Below, piece by piece: positions 20,284 through 30,960 of a stretch of DNA of 64,000 nt. A model generated the notes under the pieces. The model saw only the letters and a program-made list of their open reading frames with translations, was not told the origin of the DNA and did not search any database. Position 1 is the first letter of the stretch. Each line of letters starts with the position of its first letter. This DNA comes from Boothiomyces macroporosus. Lineage: Eukaryota > Chytridiomycota > Chytridiomycetes > Rhizophydiales > Terramycetaceae. A program made the translations under genes and the position numbers. The stretch covers positions 1 to 64,000 of the forward strand of contig JADGKB010000074.1 of the NCBI GenBank assembly GCA_027604185.1, given 5' to 3'.

Positions 20284-22716
20284 ATGAATCTTCGAAATAG
20301 AAAAAAACGAGCTCCGGTTGAATCAGATCAGGGCAGTGAATCAGAATATCAAGAGAGTGAAATTGATTCCTTATCTGAATTTGAAGACGAGGAAGAAGAG
20401 CCAATTCAAAAGAAACCCAGAATGTCAACTTCCAGACATTCTGTACCATTAAGTGAACGAAATTCAGACGCTAGTGCTGAATTGATAACAGAAATATTTG
20501 GTAATTCTGATGATTCGATAGACCAGTTGAATCAGCAAGCAATCATCGAAATCCTAGATACGGAGGAAGAGAACCCCCCTAAAAAGAAGGGCAAGAAAGA
20601 AAAGAAAGTGAAATTGGTAGATAAAGTTAACCAAAGACCATGAAAGAAATCCATCCAGATTTGGAGAATGTTTGGAAAGATTTGGAGCAAGAACCAAAGC
20701 ATGTCCCAAACAGTTCCATTCTGGCTAAAAACATGACTGTGTCTTTATTGCCTTTCCAAAAGGAAGGGCTGGCTTGGATGAAGGAACAGGAAAAGAGCAA
20801 ATTCAGAGGAGGGTAGTTTTCTATTTACATAGGTAACTATTGCTGATCGCAGTATTTTAGCGGATGAGATGGGCATGGGTAAAACCATTCAAATGGTATC
20901 ATTGATTGTTTCCGAATTCAGCGACCGCCCAACACTAATTTTATGTCCGACCGTGTAATTTTTCATTTTATTTAGTGCTATTGTCCAATGGAATAACGAA
21001 CTCTTAACTAGGACGGTCCCAGGACTGCTCAAAGTGTTGATATATCATGGTCCGAAAAGGGTTAAAGATGTAAAGGAACTCAAAAAGTATGATATTATCC
21101 TTTCTACCTATGCAATCTTGGAGCAAGGTTATCGCAAACAGCAATATGGCACCAAAAAGAAAGGAGTGCTAGTAAAAGAGGCTAGCCCATTGCATCAGAT
21201 TCACTGGGGAAGACTAATCTTGGATGAAGCAGTAATTTTAACTCATTGCAGCATGCGATTAAAGATCGAAGCAGCTCTACTGCGAGAGCAGCCTTTGCAT
21301 TAAATAGAGATTACCAGTGGTCACTTTCTGGTACACCGTTGCAGAATCGAGTAGGAGAGCTGTACAGTTTGATCAGGTTACTTAACGTATATCCATACTC
21401 TTATTACTTTTGTAGAAGCTGTCCTTGTAAAATGCAAACTTGGAAGTTTACGAATCACATTCACTGTGATGAGTGTGGACATACTGGGCGTAATTTCCAT
21501 TTAATGTTAGATCAGCATTTCTGTTGGTGGAACTCGGAAATTCTTAAACCCATCCAAAGATATGGGGCAGAGGGAGATGGCTTGATTGCATTCAAGAAGC
21601 TGGGCTTATTGTTGGAGAAAATTATGCTGAGAAGAACCAAAGTTGAAAGAAATGACGAATTGGGTCTTCCTCCTCGTATTGTAGTCTCTCGAAGGGATTA
21701 TTTTAATGAAGCAGAAGAAGAATTGTATGAAAGTCTGTACTCTGATTCCACCAGGTAAATTGATTATTGATTCAGGACTTTTAATACCTATGTGCAAGAA
21801 GGCACAGTTCTAAATAATTATGCTTCAATCTTCTCCCTGCTTAGCCGAATGAGGTTAGCTGGTATTTATTTGCTCATTCTAGCGAACCATCCCGATTTAG
21901 TAACCACTAAAATCAATAATCAAGATACAAAGTACGTGTGTGGGATTTGTCACGAAGAAGCGGAAGATCCAATTATAAGTAAGTGCAAGCATGTGTTTTG
22001 CCGTCAAGATGCTTACCAATACATCCAATCTCTGCCTGATTCTGATAAACCCAAGTGCCCGACCTGTTTTAGGGCATTAGTTATTGATCTTGCTCAAGCA
22101 GAGCTCGAAAAGGGTGATGACAAGCATATTCAAAAAAGCATTGTCAACTATATAAACTTATCAACTTGGAGATCCAGCACCAAGATTGAAGCGCTTGTGG
22201 AAGAATTAACTCTTCTAAAGTCCGATGATGCTACTGCAAAATCGCTCGTATTTTCTCAATTCGTATCCTTCCTCGATTTAGTACACTGGCGATTGTCTAG
22301 AGGTGGGTTCAATGTTGTAAAACTGGATGGTAGGATGGGACCAAACGAAAGAGCAGCAGTTATCAATGCATTCACGAATGATCCAAGCATTACTGTATTC
22401 TTGATTTCTCTGAAAGCTGGAGGGATTGCGTTAAATTTAACTGAAGCATCCAGAGTATTCGTAATGGATCCATGGTAATTGTCGCTAAATTAGGTGGAAT
22501 CCTGCAGTTGAAGACCAAGCGATGGATAGAATCCACCGATTGGGCCAACACAGACCAATCAAGATTACGAGAATGATTATTGAGAACTCTATTGAAAGTC
22601 GTATTCTCGAACTGCAGCACAAGAAGAAAGCATTGTTTGATTCTACAGTTGGCAAAGATATGGACTCACTCGCGAGATTGAGCGAAGAGGATTTGAGATT
22701 TTTGTTTGTTTTATAG
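20284..22716 (+). CDS. RAD16: RAD16-like SNF2 ATPase with RING finger
   Basis: Seven exons, 763 residues. RAD16 is the ATPase of the global-genome nucleotide-excision repair complex with RAD7. After an acidic, Lys-rich N-terminus come GGILADEMGMGKT (motif I), LILCPTVAIVQWNNEL, LDEAH (motif II), SLSGTPLQNRVGELYSLIR (III), a cysteine cluster (CRSCPCKMQTW, HCDECGH), a RING finger (CGICHEEAEDPIISKCKHVF, CPTCF), then SLVFSQFVSFLD, KLDGRM and QAMDRIHRLGQ (IV-VI). All are typical of RAD16/RAD5 kin; the cysteine cluster before the RING favours RAD16. Introns are 19-21 nt, except 20813..20852, which is two abutting 20-nt units. One intron splits the DEAH box (DEA|H). Confidence 0.93.
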
Positions 22717-22857
22717 CTCCAAATAAAAATTTATAACAAATTGCTACAGAAACTAATGATTGATCTATTCGTGGTTACCTGTCGGTTGACTTCCCGTTGT
22801 GGCTTAGCCTCACCCAAATTTCATTTCTAGTTTTCATTTCACCCGTCTTTTAGTCCA

Positions 22858-23394
22858 ATGGTAAAGCTACACCCGTACATCTCATTCAAAGGCAACGCCC
22901 GTGAAGCAATGAAGTTTTATCAAGGCATACTTGGCGGCGAACTCAAGATCACGACCTACAAAGACTTGAACTGCGCTCAAGATCCAAAAGATGAAAATCT
23001 GGTGATGCACTCGGTTCTAGAAACTCCAAGCGGACTCGGATTTATGGCTAGTGATACTCCGGATGGAATGGAGTTCAAACCGGGAAAGAACAACTTTTCA
23101 ATGTCTCTCAGTGGAGAAGATGAGAAACCACTCAGAGACTACTTTGAAAAGCTGTCTGCTGGTGGTAAGGTTACCGTGCCACTTGCAAAGGCAATGTGGA
23201 ATGATATTTTTGGGATGTTGGTGGACAAATTTGGTATCACTTGGATTGTCAACATTACCGTAAAGCCAGACGATAATCCAAGATCACCTAAGCGAACCAA
23301 ACTTGATGCTAGCTCCCCAAAGAAGGAATCTGCATCGCCAAAGAAAGAACCAGGCTCTCCAAAGAAGGAAGCTGCATCTCCAAAAAGGAAATAA
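22858..23394 (+). CDS. PhnB-like VOC (glyoxalase-fold) protein with SPKK tail
   Basis: 178 residues, no intron. Residues 1-135 form a PhnB-like vicinal-oxygen-chelate fold (YISFKGNAREAMKFYQGILG, FMASDTPDG, NNFSMSLSG, WNDIFGMLVDKFGITWIVN). These proteins are common in bacteria and scattered in fungi, with no settled reaction. The tail (about 140-178) repeats SPKKE/SPKR five times, like the DNA-contacting tails of linker histones, and could be a nuclear or phosphorylation region; that is inference. The stop is 25 bp from the stop of the convergent secreted-protein gene. Confidence 0.8.
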   Translation: MVKLHPYISFKGNAREAMKFYQGILGGELKITTYKDLNCAQDPKDENLVMHSVLETPSGLGFMASDTPDGMEFKPGKNNFSMSLSGEDEKPLRDYFEKLSAGGKVTVPLAKAMWNDIFGMLVDKFGITWIVNITVKPDDNPRSPKRTKLDASSPKKESASPKKEPGSPKKEAASPKRK

Positions 23395-23419
23395 ACAAGC
23401 TTTCGTCAAAGTGTTTTAT

Positions 23420-24640
23420 TTACATTAGCAATCCAACAATAGTAAAAGGTAAAGTGAATATTCTTGGTATTTCTCCCGATGAAATAATGCTGCCTTGATA
23501 AATTGAAGTAGGGAGAGAAACACCCTGTATCGAAGCTTCTTGAGTTGGCAAAACAATATCTGGAGTGGCATAGACTGCTGGGGTTTGATAAGTTGCTGGG
23601 GTTACAAATATTTGAGGGGCTTGATAAACTGTTGTAGTAGTGATCCATGGGGTTTGATATACTGGAGTAGTATAAACAGGTGGTGTTTGATACACTCGAG
23701 TGGTATAGATTCTTTGATAAACTATAGTTGGTGTAAAATAGCTCCTGGTGGTAGTTATTACTCCAATACATGTGGTAGTTGTAGATGTAGTACTAGTGGT
23801 GGTAGTAGATGCAGTACTAGTGGTGGTGGTAGATGTAGTACTAGTAATACTTTCAGTAGTTGTGACGAATGCCTGTGCTGTGTAATAGTAATTATTTCTA
23901 CCCTCATCTACCAATACTGTCACTTTGACATCAATTTCCTCCTGGTTGTAACCATAGTGTCCTTGATTATATCCATGCCGATATTGGTTGTTATTTTGAT
24001 GATATCCTTGTTGATAATGATTGTTGTAGCTATTTCCGTGAGACTTCTCGCTATTCCCATAATTGTTGTATCTGTTTGGTTTGTTGTGGTACTGGTTGTA
24101 TCTACCGTCAATTTGGCTTTCAGAAACTGCAACATTAACTTGAACGTTCGTCTCCTCATGAGTAGCTTCATTGCTTTTCCCATGGTGTTGAGATGAACCA
24201 TAACGATTTTTGTAGGAATTTTGCTTATTAGACTTACTATCATCGACCTTGACTGCAACTTTAACATCAGTATTTTCATTGGTGTATCTTGATTGCGAGT
24301 GTCTTTGATAGGTATTCTGGTTTTTGGATTCATCAATTTTGACATTGACATCAACACTTTCTTTAGATGAAGCCCCATGAGAAGGCTTCCTAGAATTTCC
24401 GCGTATGGATTCATCTACTTTGACATCCACTTTTTCATTTGAGGCAGATCCATACGTCTGTTCCTTTTGTAGAACATCTACATCAACCTTGCTGGTATCC
24501 ATTGATGAATGGGAAGGAGTGTATTTTCTGGCAGGTGAACTATACAAAGGTTTGACAATTTTCTTTTCAGATCCATAGGCAGGAACCTGAGTTGCGTGAG
24601 CGGTAACGGTCAGCAGATAGAATAGAATATATTTTATCAT
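23420..24640 (-). CDS. Low-complexity secreted or wall protein
   Basis: 406 residues, no intron. A signal peptide (about 1-16) is followed by a segment with four or more copies of V-D-V-K-V-D-E-S-like motifs, a Tyr/Asn/His/Gln-rich stretch (QGYHQNNNQYRHGYNQGHYG), a Thr/Ser run (TTTTSTASTTTTSTTSTTTT) suited to O-mannosylation, and repeats of PVYQTP/TYQTP. The composition suggests an extracellular or wall-linked structural protein. The C-terminus is hydrophobic (FTLPFTIVGLLM) after a GE/SS-type site and could be a GPI signal. No family is recognised. A TATA box lies 25-31 bp upstream. Confidence 0.7.
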   Translation of the reverse strand: MIKYILFYLLTVTAHATQVPAYGSEKKIVKPLYSSPARKYTPSHSSMDTSKVDVDVLQKEQTYGSASNEKVDVKVDESIRGNSRKPSHGASSKESVDVNVKIDESKNQNTYQRHSQSRYTNENTDVKVAVKVDDSKSNKQNSYKNRYGSSQHHGKSNEATHEETNVQVNVAVSESQIDGRYNQYHNKPNRYNNYGNSEKSHGNSYNNHYQQGYHQNNNQYRHGYNQGHYGYNQEEIDVKVTVLVDEGRNNYYYTAQAFVTTTESITSTTSTTTTSTASTTTTSTTSTTTTCIGVITTTRSYFTPTIVYQRIYTTRVYQTPPVYTTPVYQTPWITTTTVYQAPQIFVTPATYQTPAVYATPDIVLPTQEASIQGVSLPTSIYQGSIISSGEIPRIFTLPFTIVGLLM

Positions 24641-24664
24641 TGCGAGTCTTTGAGTAGTTCTCTC

Positions 24665-24671
24665 TTTTATA
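24665..24671 (-). promoter_or_regulatory. TATA box of the low-complexity secreted protein
   Basis: TATAAAA on the minus strand, 25-31 bp before the ATG at 24640. The spacer 24641-25052 otherwise contains only a doubtful 62-codon frame. Confidence 0.45.
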
Positions 24672-25052
24672 GCTCTACCGCGGATGAAAGCCTCGTCATC
24701 TTTAGGTAGTCAAAGGTGAAACATGATTGAACTATTTTTCCTATCTGTGAAGGGATGTTTATCATAAAAGCCAAGCTGTAAATCCAACTACCATCCAACA
24801 ATTACTCTAGACACACTACAGCTACATTAGGCATTTCATTTATAATGATATCATGGTTTTTCTTTGAAACGGAGCCTATCAAACTGATGTCAACAGCGCT
24901 GCCACCTTGGAGAGTGGCTTGGGCAAAAGCCTTAGAAACTGTAAAAACAAATCACAATAAAGTGGGACTATATTATATTAATGTATTAACAAACGTGATA
25001 TTTTTAATTTCAATCAAAATTGCTGTGAAATGACCAGCCAAATAATAATGCG

Positions 25053-26454
25053 TTACTTTGAGATTTCTTGAATCGTGGTGTGCAAAATAGCTCGAGACCC
25101 GATCTTCAAATCACTGGATCTAACGATGATGTCCCGAATGAATGTGTCAAACCACTTTCCATTTTTTATCTTGCTGTTGCCGATTCGATTTCTAATCTTT
25201 CTCAAAATTTGCAAGGATTGTTTGTAGAACTTTGGATATGTAAGGCAGGTGGTTAAAAACGGTATTGCATCAGTCAAATCTGCATCTCCTATACCATCCA
25301 AAAAGTCGAGGACTAGTCCGCTGGTTGTTTCATTATGTGGTCCTTTGCACAAAACCGTTATTACTGAAATATCGTGAAGACTATTGGTTGTTGCATATTT
25401 ACTAGCTAGCTTTAAAAGATTTTCTGAATTTGGATCAGTAAATATCCAGGTCTTTACATATGGCAAGATTAATACTTCATCCGTATAAGCTGATAGTTGG
25501 TCCAAAGTTTGATAACATTTTTCTCTGTCAAGTTCATACAATTTGTTCATACAGAAACAGGTAATAGTATAAGCTATTTTGGATGATTTCCCAAATACAA
25601 TGAGTAAATGGGGTAGTAAATCCAACAGCTGATTTAAAAGCTCCTTGGCAATCATATTTTGTGCTACATCGTGGAACTTCAACTGCCATATTTTATCCTG
25701 CCCTGCAGAAATTTCATCAATTTCGATTTGAGGGAGAGAAGCAATGGTTTTGTACAGTTCAGCCAAGAATTCCACAATAAATTTTGAGGATTTTAACTTG
25801 CTGTTGGTTAGCAAGCTCAATATGTTCGCAAAGTAAGCTGGCTCCAAAATGATGCCCATAAAGTCTTTAGACGCGCTTATCAGAACTTTTAAAACTTTAA
25901 ATGTGTTTCCTTCTGCTTGATCCCATTCAAGGTTTTCCATATCCGTTTGAGTGGTGTAATGGTATAACAGAGAAGTCAAGGTTCGATGTACCCCAACTGA
26001 AAGTCTTTGAACAATCAATTCTTTAGATTCATCTGGTTCATTCGAAAGCAAATAACGCACAAGCCTAGTTGCTGGATTGCTATCAGTGAAAATACAGTGT
26101 GTAAACAGGTAAAAGCCGGCATTCTTGTGTCCCAAACAGGATTTCACATGATTTGAGATTATTGAAATCAGGGAAATATCCAAGTCATCAGCATACAGAT
26201 CCAATAGAGGAAAATATAGTGGATTCAATGTAGAAATCAGATTTCCCCATTTTTTGATCGTGTATTGGATGCGGGTATTGTCTTTTGCTATGTTGAATTG
26301 TTTGAAAAATTCATTGAATGCCAGTTTGCGTTGAAAGGGTTGTAAATTGTTAAAGTGATTCGTCATGAAAAAGAGCATCGTTTCAAATGCCAATGTATTC
26401 ATGTAATTATTACTCTCTATTACCACCTAAATTAATTGAACTTACTTGAACCAT
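25053..26454 (-). CDS. Large helical protein, unknown (possibly part of the next gene)
   Basis: About 460 residues. In the model used, ATG-GTT-CAA (26454..26446) is exon 1, followed by a 19-nt intron (26427..26445) and one long exon. The whole protein is alpha-helical and hydrophobic in a HEAT/ARM-like pattern (LISIISNHVKSCLGHKN, LNQLLDLLPHLLIVFGKS). No catalytic motif or recognised family. It lies 59 bp downstream of the similar-looking gene at 26514-29339 on the same strand. A single-gene model would need an unresolved intron of up to about 100 nt between them; the two-gene model needs none. Confidence 0.5.
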
Positions 26455-26513
26455 GATGGCTGGCCAAGATTTACACCAGCTTTCAAAGAATGACGAAGGT
26501 ATTGCAATCAAGA

Positions 26514-29339
26514 TTAACAATTCGTTACCATTTCCACAAATGCTTGTGTATCTTTTTCCCGTTGGTATACATCGTTCGACAGTATTGTTTTTAAAAGTTC
26601 ATTTCTTTTAGTTTCTTCTGGATAATTGTGAGTAAAATAAAAGTGGATTGGCGGGAGCAACAACGGATAGTTTACAAAGTCAAACGTTACCTTTTCCCCC
26701 TCTAGAAGAAAACACTTTGCGAATTCTTCCATAACACTGTGTTTGACTTCCAAATTATATAGCACCGCTGCCAGCAAGATTTCTTCATTGCCCAAGCTCT
26801 CCTTTTTACTACTAATATCTTGCAATAACCATGAAAAATAGCCAGTGACAATATTGCTTCCAGAGCAGTTACAAATGTTACTAATGACGGTTATAAACTC
26901 CCTTGGAAATACTTCCCATTTTAGAAACCGATAAAGTTCTTCCCTATCTTTTGCAGTAGACGGTTGCTTCCTTTTAGCGGCAAGTTGCTTAAGAATTCCA
27001 CTTTTGGGAAATTCCACTTTTTCCAATTGCTTGATACAAATGTTTGTGACAGTTTTTAGGAACAGCATTTCAATTTCAGTTTCGTTTGACTTTTTAGATG
27101 CAAAGTGATTAGATATAGCTTCAAATGGGCTTGATTCAGCACTAATGGCAAAATCAGACTTCTTTGTAGAGAAATCCACTAGGTATGGAGTAAATTCCTC
27201 AACTGCCCAACGGTGCTGCATAATAAATGGAACCAAAATAGAGTCCAGTACAAGCGCTTCGTCTCGAGGATAGTATGTTTTAATTACCTCTACCAAACAT
27301 TGGGAAAATACTGATGCAGGAATAGTACTTGCCAAGACATTCCAAAATTCTAGTATTTTCCTTGAAATACTCTTTAAATTTTCTACCTTGTGGGCAAAGT
27401 TTATCACTTCAAAACACACGAGTGGGTTATTAATAAGATGTGGAGGTTCTGCTTTAACTTTCTTTGAAACATGTTCCAGCGACTCTGCACTAGTCAGTCT
27501 CAATTTCAATTTTGGTCTAAAGTTAAATCGAATTTACGGTGGGAAAAACTTGTAAGCTGCCTGAATGTCATTCATAAACTCGTCAATCATTCCTTCTTCT
27601 CCTTCTTCGCCATCCTCCATCTCTTGCGGTTCTGTTTGAGACTGAGATTGATAAAAACAGATGGCAATGTTAACCTTGAACAGTAATCCCTTGTATTTCT
27701 CTGCCTGATTAAGTAGATCAAAATATGCAAAATTTAAATCAACGTGACTACAATTGGCTGCTGGTGAATCAGAGTTCAATATTCCCAAGAATTTTACAAA
27801 TGAATCTTTGAATTTTTCAGCGGTTGAATATTCTTTTGATCCAATACCCACTTCAAAAGATTGCAAAACTCTTCTTACCAGTAGAGGCTCGCACGCATGT
27901 TTTACCATTAAAGAATAAACTTGCGCCACCAATTCTGGTATATGGAACCTTACAACTAGCGCATGCCAGCTTTTCCCCAAATCAACAAAGTGTTGAGAGG
28001 CGCCTGCATTCTTTGATTCAAAGAAGAGACCAAGTAGTAAAGTAAGCAGATGTTTTTCCTTTGAAAACAGAACAGCAGTCTTTTGAGATAGAGAATTGAT
28101 CGCTTGGTACATCTGCTCCTGAGAGCTAACTAGGAATGCCATATATTCCTTCCACAGTGCCATGATATCATTTAGTCTATCAGGGCGCTCATTTAGCGAT
28201 GTCTTCAATTCTAAAAATGAGTAATATACGAAATCAAACATGTTCACTTTGGCAGTATAATCTGCAACAGGCTCCAACAGCTTTATCAATATCTGAAATT
28301 TGCAACACTTGGGCTTTGATGAAGTTGTCAACGCATCCAGGAATATAATACACTTTATGAAAACAACTCCTAGCATGTTCATATTTGGTATTCCATGAAT
28401 AACTTTGTCTTTAATCATTTTCAGATACCAAACGTGATCATCCAATTTGTGTTCTGGTTTCTTCCATTCAAATTTCATCTCTTGTAGTTCAATGCGAGAA
28501 TCCTTTTTGAAAATAGCATCAATGAACAAGACATCTGTGGACAAATTGGTAACCATGCTTTCTAATTGTTCTTTTTCACTGGTAAAATTCGGTTTGAGCT
28601 GGGAGAGAATCACACTTTCACTGTTGAACGTGAGCAAAAGATTTCTCCAGCTATTTACTTGCTTCTCGGTTACCAAATAGCTGCTGGGGTATTCATCAAT
28701 GTAGGAAATAGAAAAGTACAACTCCAGAAACTGCAGTTAACAAATAATTACTTGTAGTAAGTTGGCTAAATCAACAGGAGAATTGCCTCCAGCAAATATT
28801 CCGATAATATGTGAAGTAATACAAGACAATGGAAAGATTATAATCGTTGGGTCACACTTTGCACTGATATTGACAATTTTGCTCTCCTTCTCCTGGGAAA
28901 CGCCTTTCGCATCATCGCTTCTTGGACAAAGAGTGGAAAATCGAGCATTAATAAATCAGTACCTTTGAAGATAGTTGAGCATACTGAATACCGCAATCAA
29001 AGAGTATATTCTTGGGTCATTCAGATTCTCTCCTTTGGCTCGAATATCTTCAATCTTTTGAATTCTTTCCGATTCAATCAATTCCAAAAGTTTATCCAGC
29101 CACACTTGATATGCATCGAAATCGTTCAAGTAGTACTTGAATGCTTTTGCGATAATCATCAAAACAATGGAATAATCCATCTCTGGTTGATCGTCCGCAA
29201 AGTTTTCCAGTTTGAAATCCATCAATTTCAGAATATTCTCCTGGTGGGAGATCATGAATTTGGAATCCATTCGTTCAATCTGTTCTAGGGTGACAGGTGT
29301 GAAATTCTTTTCATTCAAAAGATTTTCAAGATCCTGCAT
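26514..29339 (-). CDS. Large helical repeat protein, unknown
   Basis: About 913 residues from the ATG at 29339. Introns: a 42-nt one after the codons for NYLQ, a 21-nt one after DLANLLQ, and 21 nt after FFPP (gtaaattcg...ttag). The product is helical throughout, with an acidic patch (EPQEMEDGEEGEEGM) near residue 570 and a basic segment after it. The composition fits a scaffold of a nuclear or transcription complex (Integrator, Mediator and cap-binding subunits were considered), but no motif settles it. It is divergent from the CFAP119-like gene, with only 38 bp between start codons. Confidence 0.6.
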
Positions 29340-29377
29340 TTTTGCAAAACTTTCTCAGCCACTTGAAACGCGTGTGA

Positions 29378-30956
29378 ATGCTAAAGCCAGCAGGAAGCAG
29401 ACCGAGAACAAAGTCAAACGCAAAGGAAACAGAGCTACCAAAGCCAGTTACTCCTTCTGTTCCGCAACCAATAGTCCAGGTATTTTCTCCCACCATTTCC
29501 CAAATTGAAGAAGATGGAAAGCTATATCACAGATTGGAAATATTACCGGTCGTTTGTAAATCCATGATTTCAGCAATACAACACAATAACCGTACTGCGT
29601 TAATGTAATTCAGTTTAATTCAGTGAGATATTACGAGATCATGCTCCAAAAAGAGCTGGCTTCAAGTCTGCCGAACATACATTGGAAGATAAAGCGAGTC
29701 ATGATGCAATATTTGAATCCTTGCTAATTAATGCGGTTGAATTTGGGTATACTTTAGGTTTCGGAGCTTTCCAACTCGCGGTATGGCTTACGATATTTAT
29801 CCAGACTCAAAATGACACTATAAGTAAGCCCGACTGACATAGATGGAATTAAGCACAAGAATTTCAATATTGCCCAATATTCAGATATATTTCAAAAGAA
29901 TTTCTTTAATTTTGTTCAGGAATCTGATCCAAAGAATCCCACTGCTCAGCTGTATACGGAGGCTGAATGTGTTTCAATAATGGAGTACATGATGGCTGGT
30001 TTCGCGCAACATCTACAGCTGCTGAAATTCATTATCCGGAAATCCCAAGATTTTGATGTTTACAAAGTATCAAAGTGGATTGATGTCAAAACCACTCTAC
30101 CACTCCCTTTACAAACAGGAATACCAGCAGATAAATGGGAGGAATATTGCAAAATAGAGGAAGAAAAGATTTTACAAAAACGAATTCAAGAGGAGAATAA
30201 TAGAGAAAGGGAAAGAATCAGACTGTTGGAACAACAAAAAGAAAAGGAAGCGCATGCATATACAGCCAGTTTGAAAGCAAAGCAAGGTTATGTTGTCTAA
30301 TACCAGCCGAAGCAGAGAAACAGCTACTACTGCCTTTGCCTCCTTATCCAATTCCTCCTCCTGAATTCCCAACAATGGAGACGCTATTCAGAAAGCCGAT
30401 ACAGCAAGCAATTTCCTCACGACAGAGCAGCGCAGCAAGTGTACATTCTAAAACCAAGAGTGTGCCTAATTTGGAGGGAATTGTCTTGCAAGTTCCACAA
30501 CCAACCAACTTGGGTGATTTACTCCCACCCCCAGATGTTCGGTTTCTCAAGCCATTAGAGAAATACAGAAAATCGAAAATGATAAAGAAAGAGCCCGATT
30601 TTTCAAACACCAATGTTATTATTCCGGAGCCTATAGAGCCTGTAAAACAAATTGAATACGAATATCTACCTCTGGATCAACCTTTATCACGACAAGAAGC
30701 ATCCCAAATTATAGCCAATAGTGTGTCAACAGCAGTTGAAGAATGGAAACGTTGGATTATGGGCTTAATGGAATATGAAAATAGAATGTGGAACGAGAGA
30801 TTCCAAGCGATTCAGAAAATCAAGGAATTGAGGGAAGAAGATCGCCTTGCTACCATTCAAAGGGAGCACCAGGAGAAATTGGCTAGAGAGGAGGAAAAGA
30901 AAAGGTTGGAGCAGGAACAACCAAAAGAAAAAGAAAAGAAGAAGAGTAAAAAATAA
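29378..30956 (+). CDS. Putative cilia-associated protein (CFAP119/CCDC189-like)
   Basis: About 506 residues; three introns of 19, 19 and 20 nt. The first is gtaattcagtttaattcag, in the codon after RTAL; the second follows NDTI; the third follows LKAKQ. The N-terminal helical domain (LPVVCKSMISAIQHNNRTAL, INAVEFGYTLGFGAFQLAVW, YSDIFQKNFFNFV, IMEYMMAGFAQHLQLLKFII) resembles in layout the CFAP119/CCDC189 family of axonemal proteins. A coiled coil (KIEEEKILQKRIQEENNRER), a Pro-rich linker (PLPPYPIPPPEFP) and a second Lys/Glu-rich coil ending KKSKK follow. The assignment is tentative; a flagellar role fits the neighbourhood. The stop is 4 bp from the stop of the convergent ILK gene. Confidence 0.5.
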
Positions 30957-30960
30957 AATA

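Noticed and set aside
24845..25033. Plus-strand 62-codon frame with ATG
   Set aside because: Low-complexity composition, no family, no promoter feature and no splice partner; judged chance.
26430..26530. One continuous gene across 25053-29339
   Set aside because: No GT-AG pair of normal size joins the two frames in phase, whereas a two-gene model with an ATG at 26454 works; left open as an alternative.
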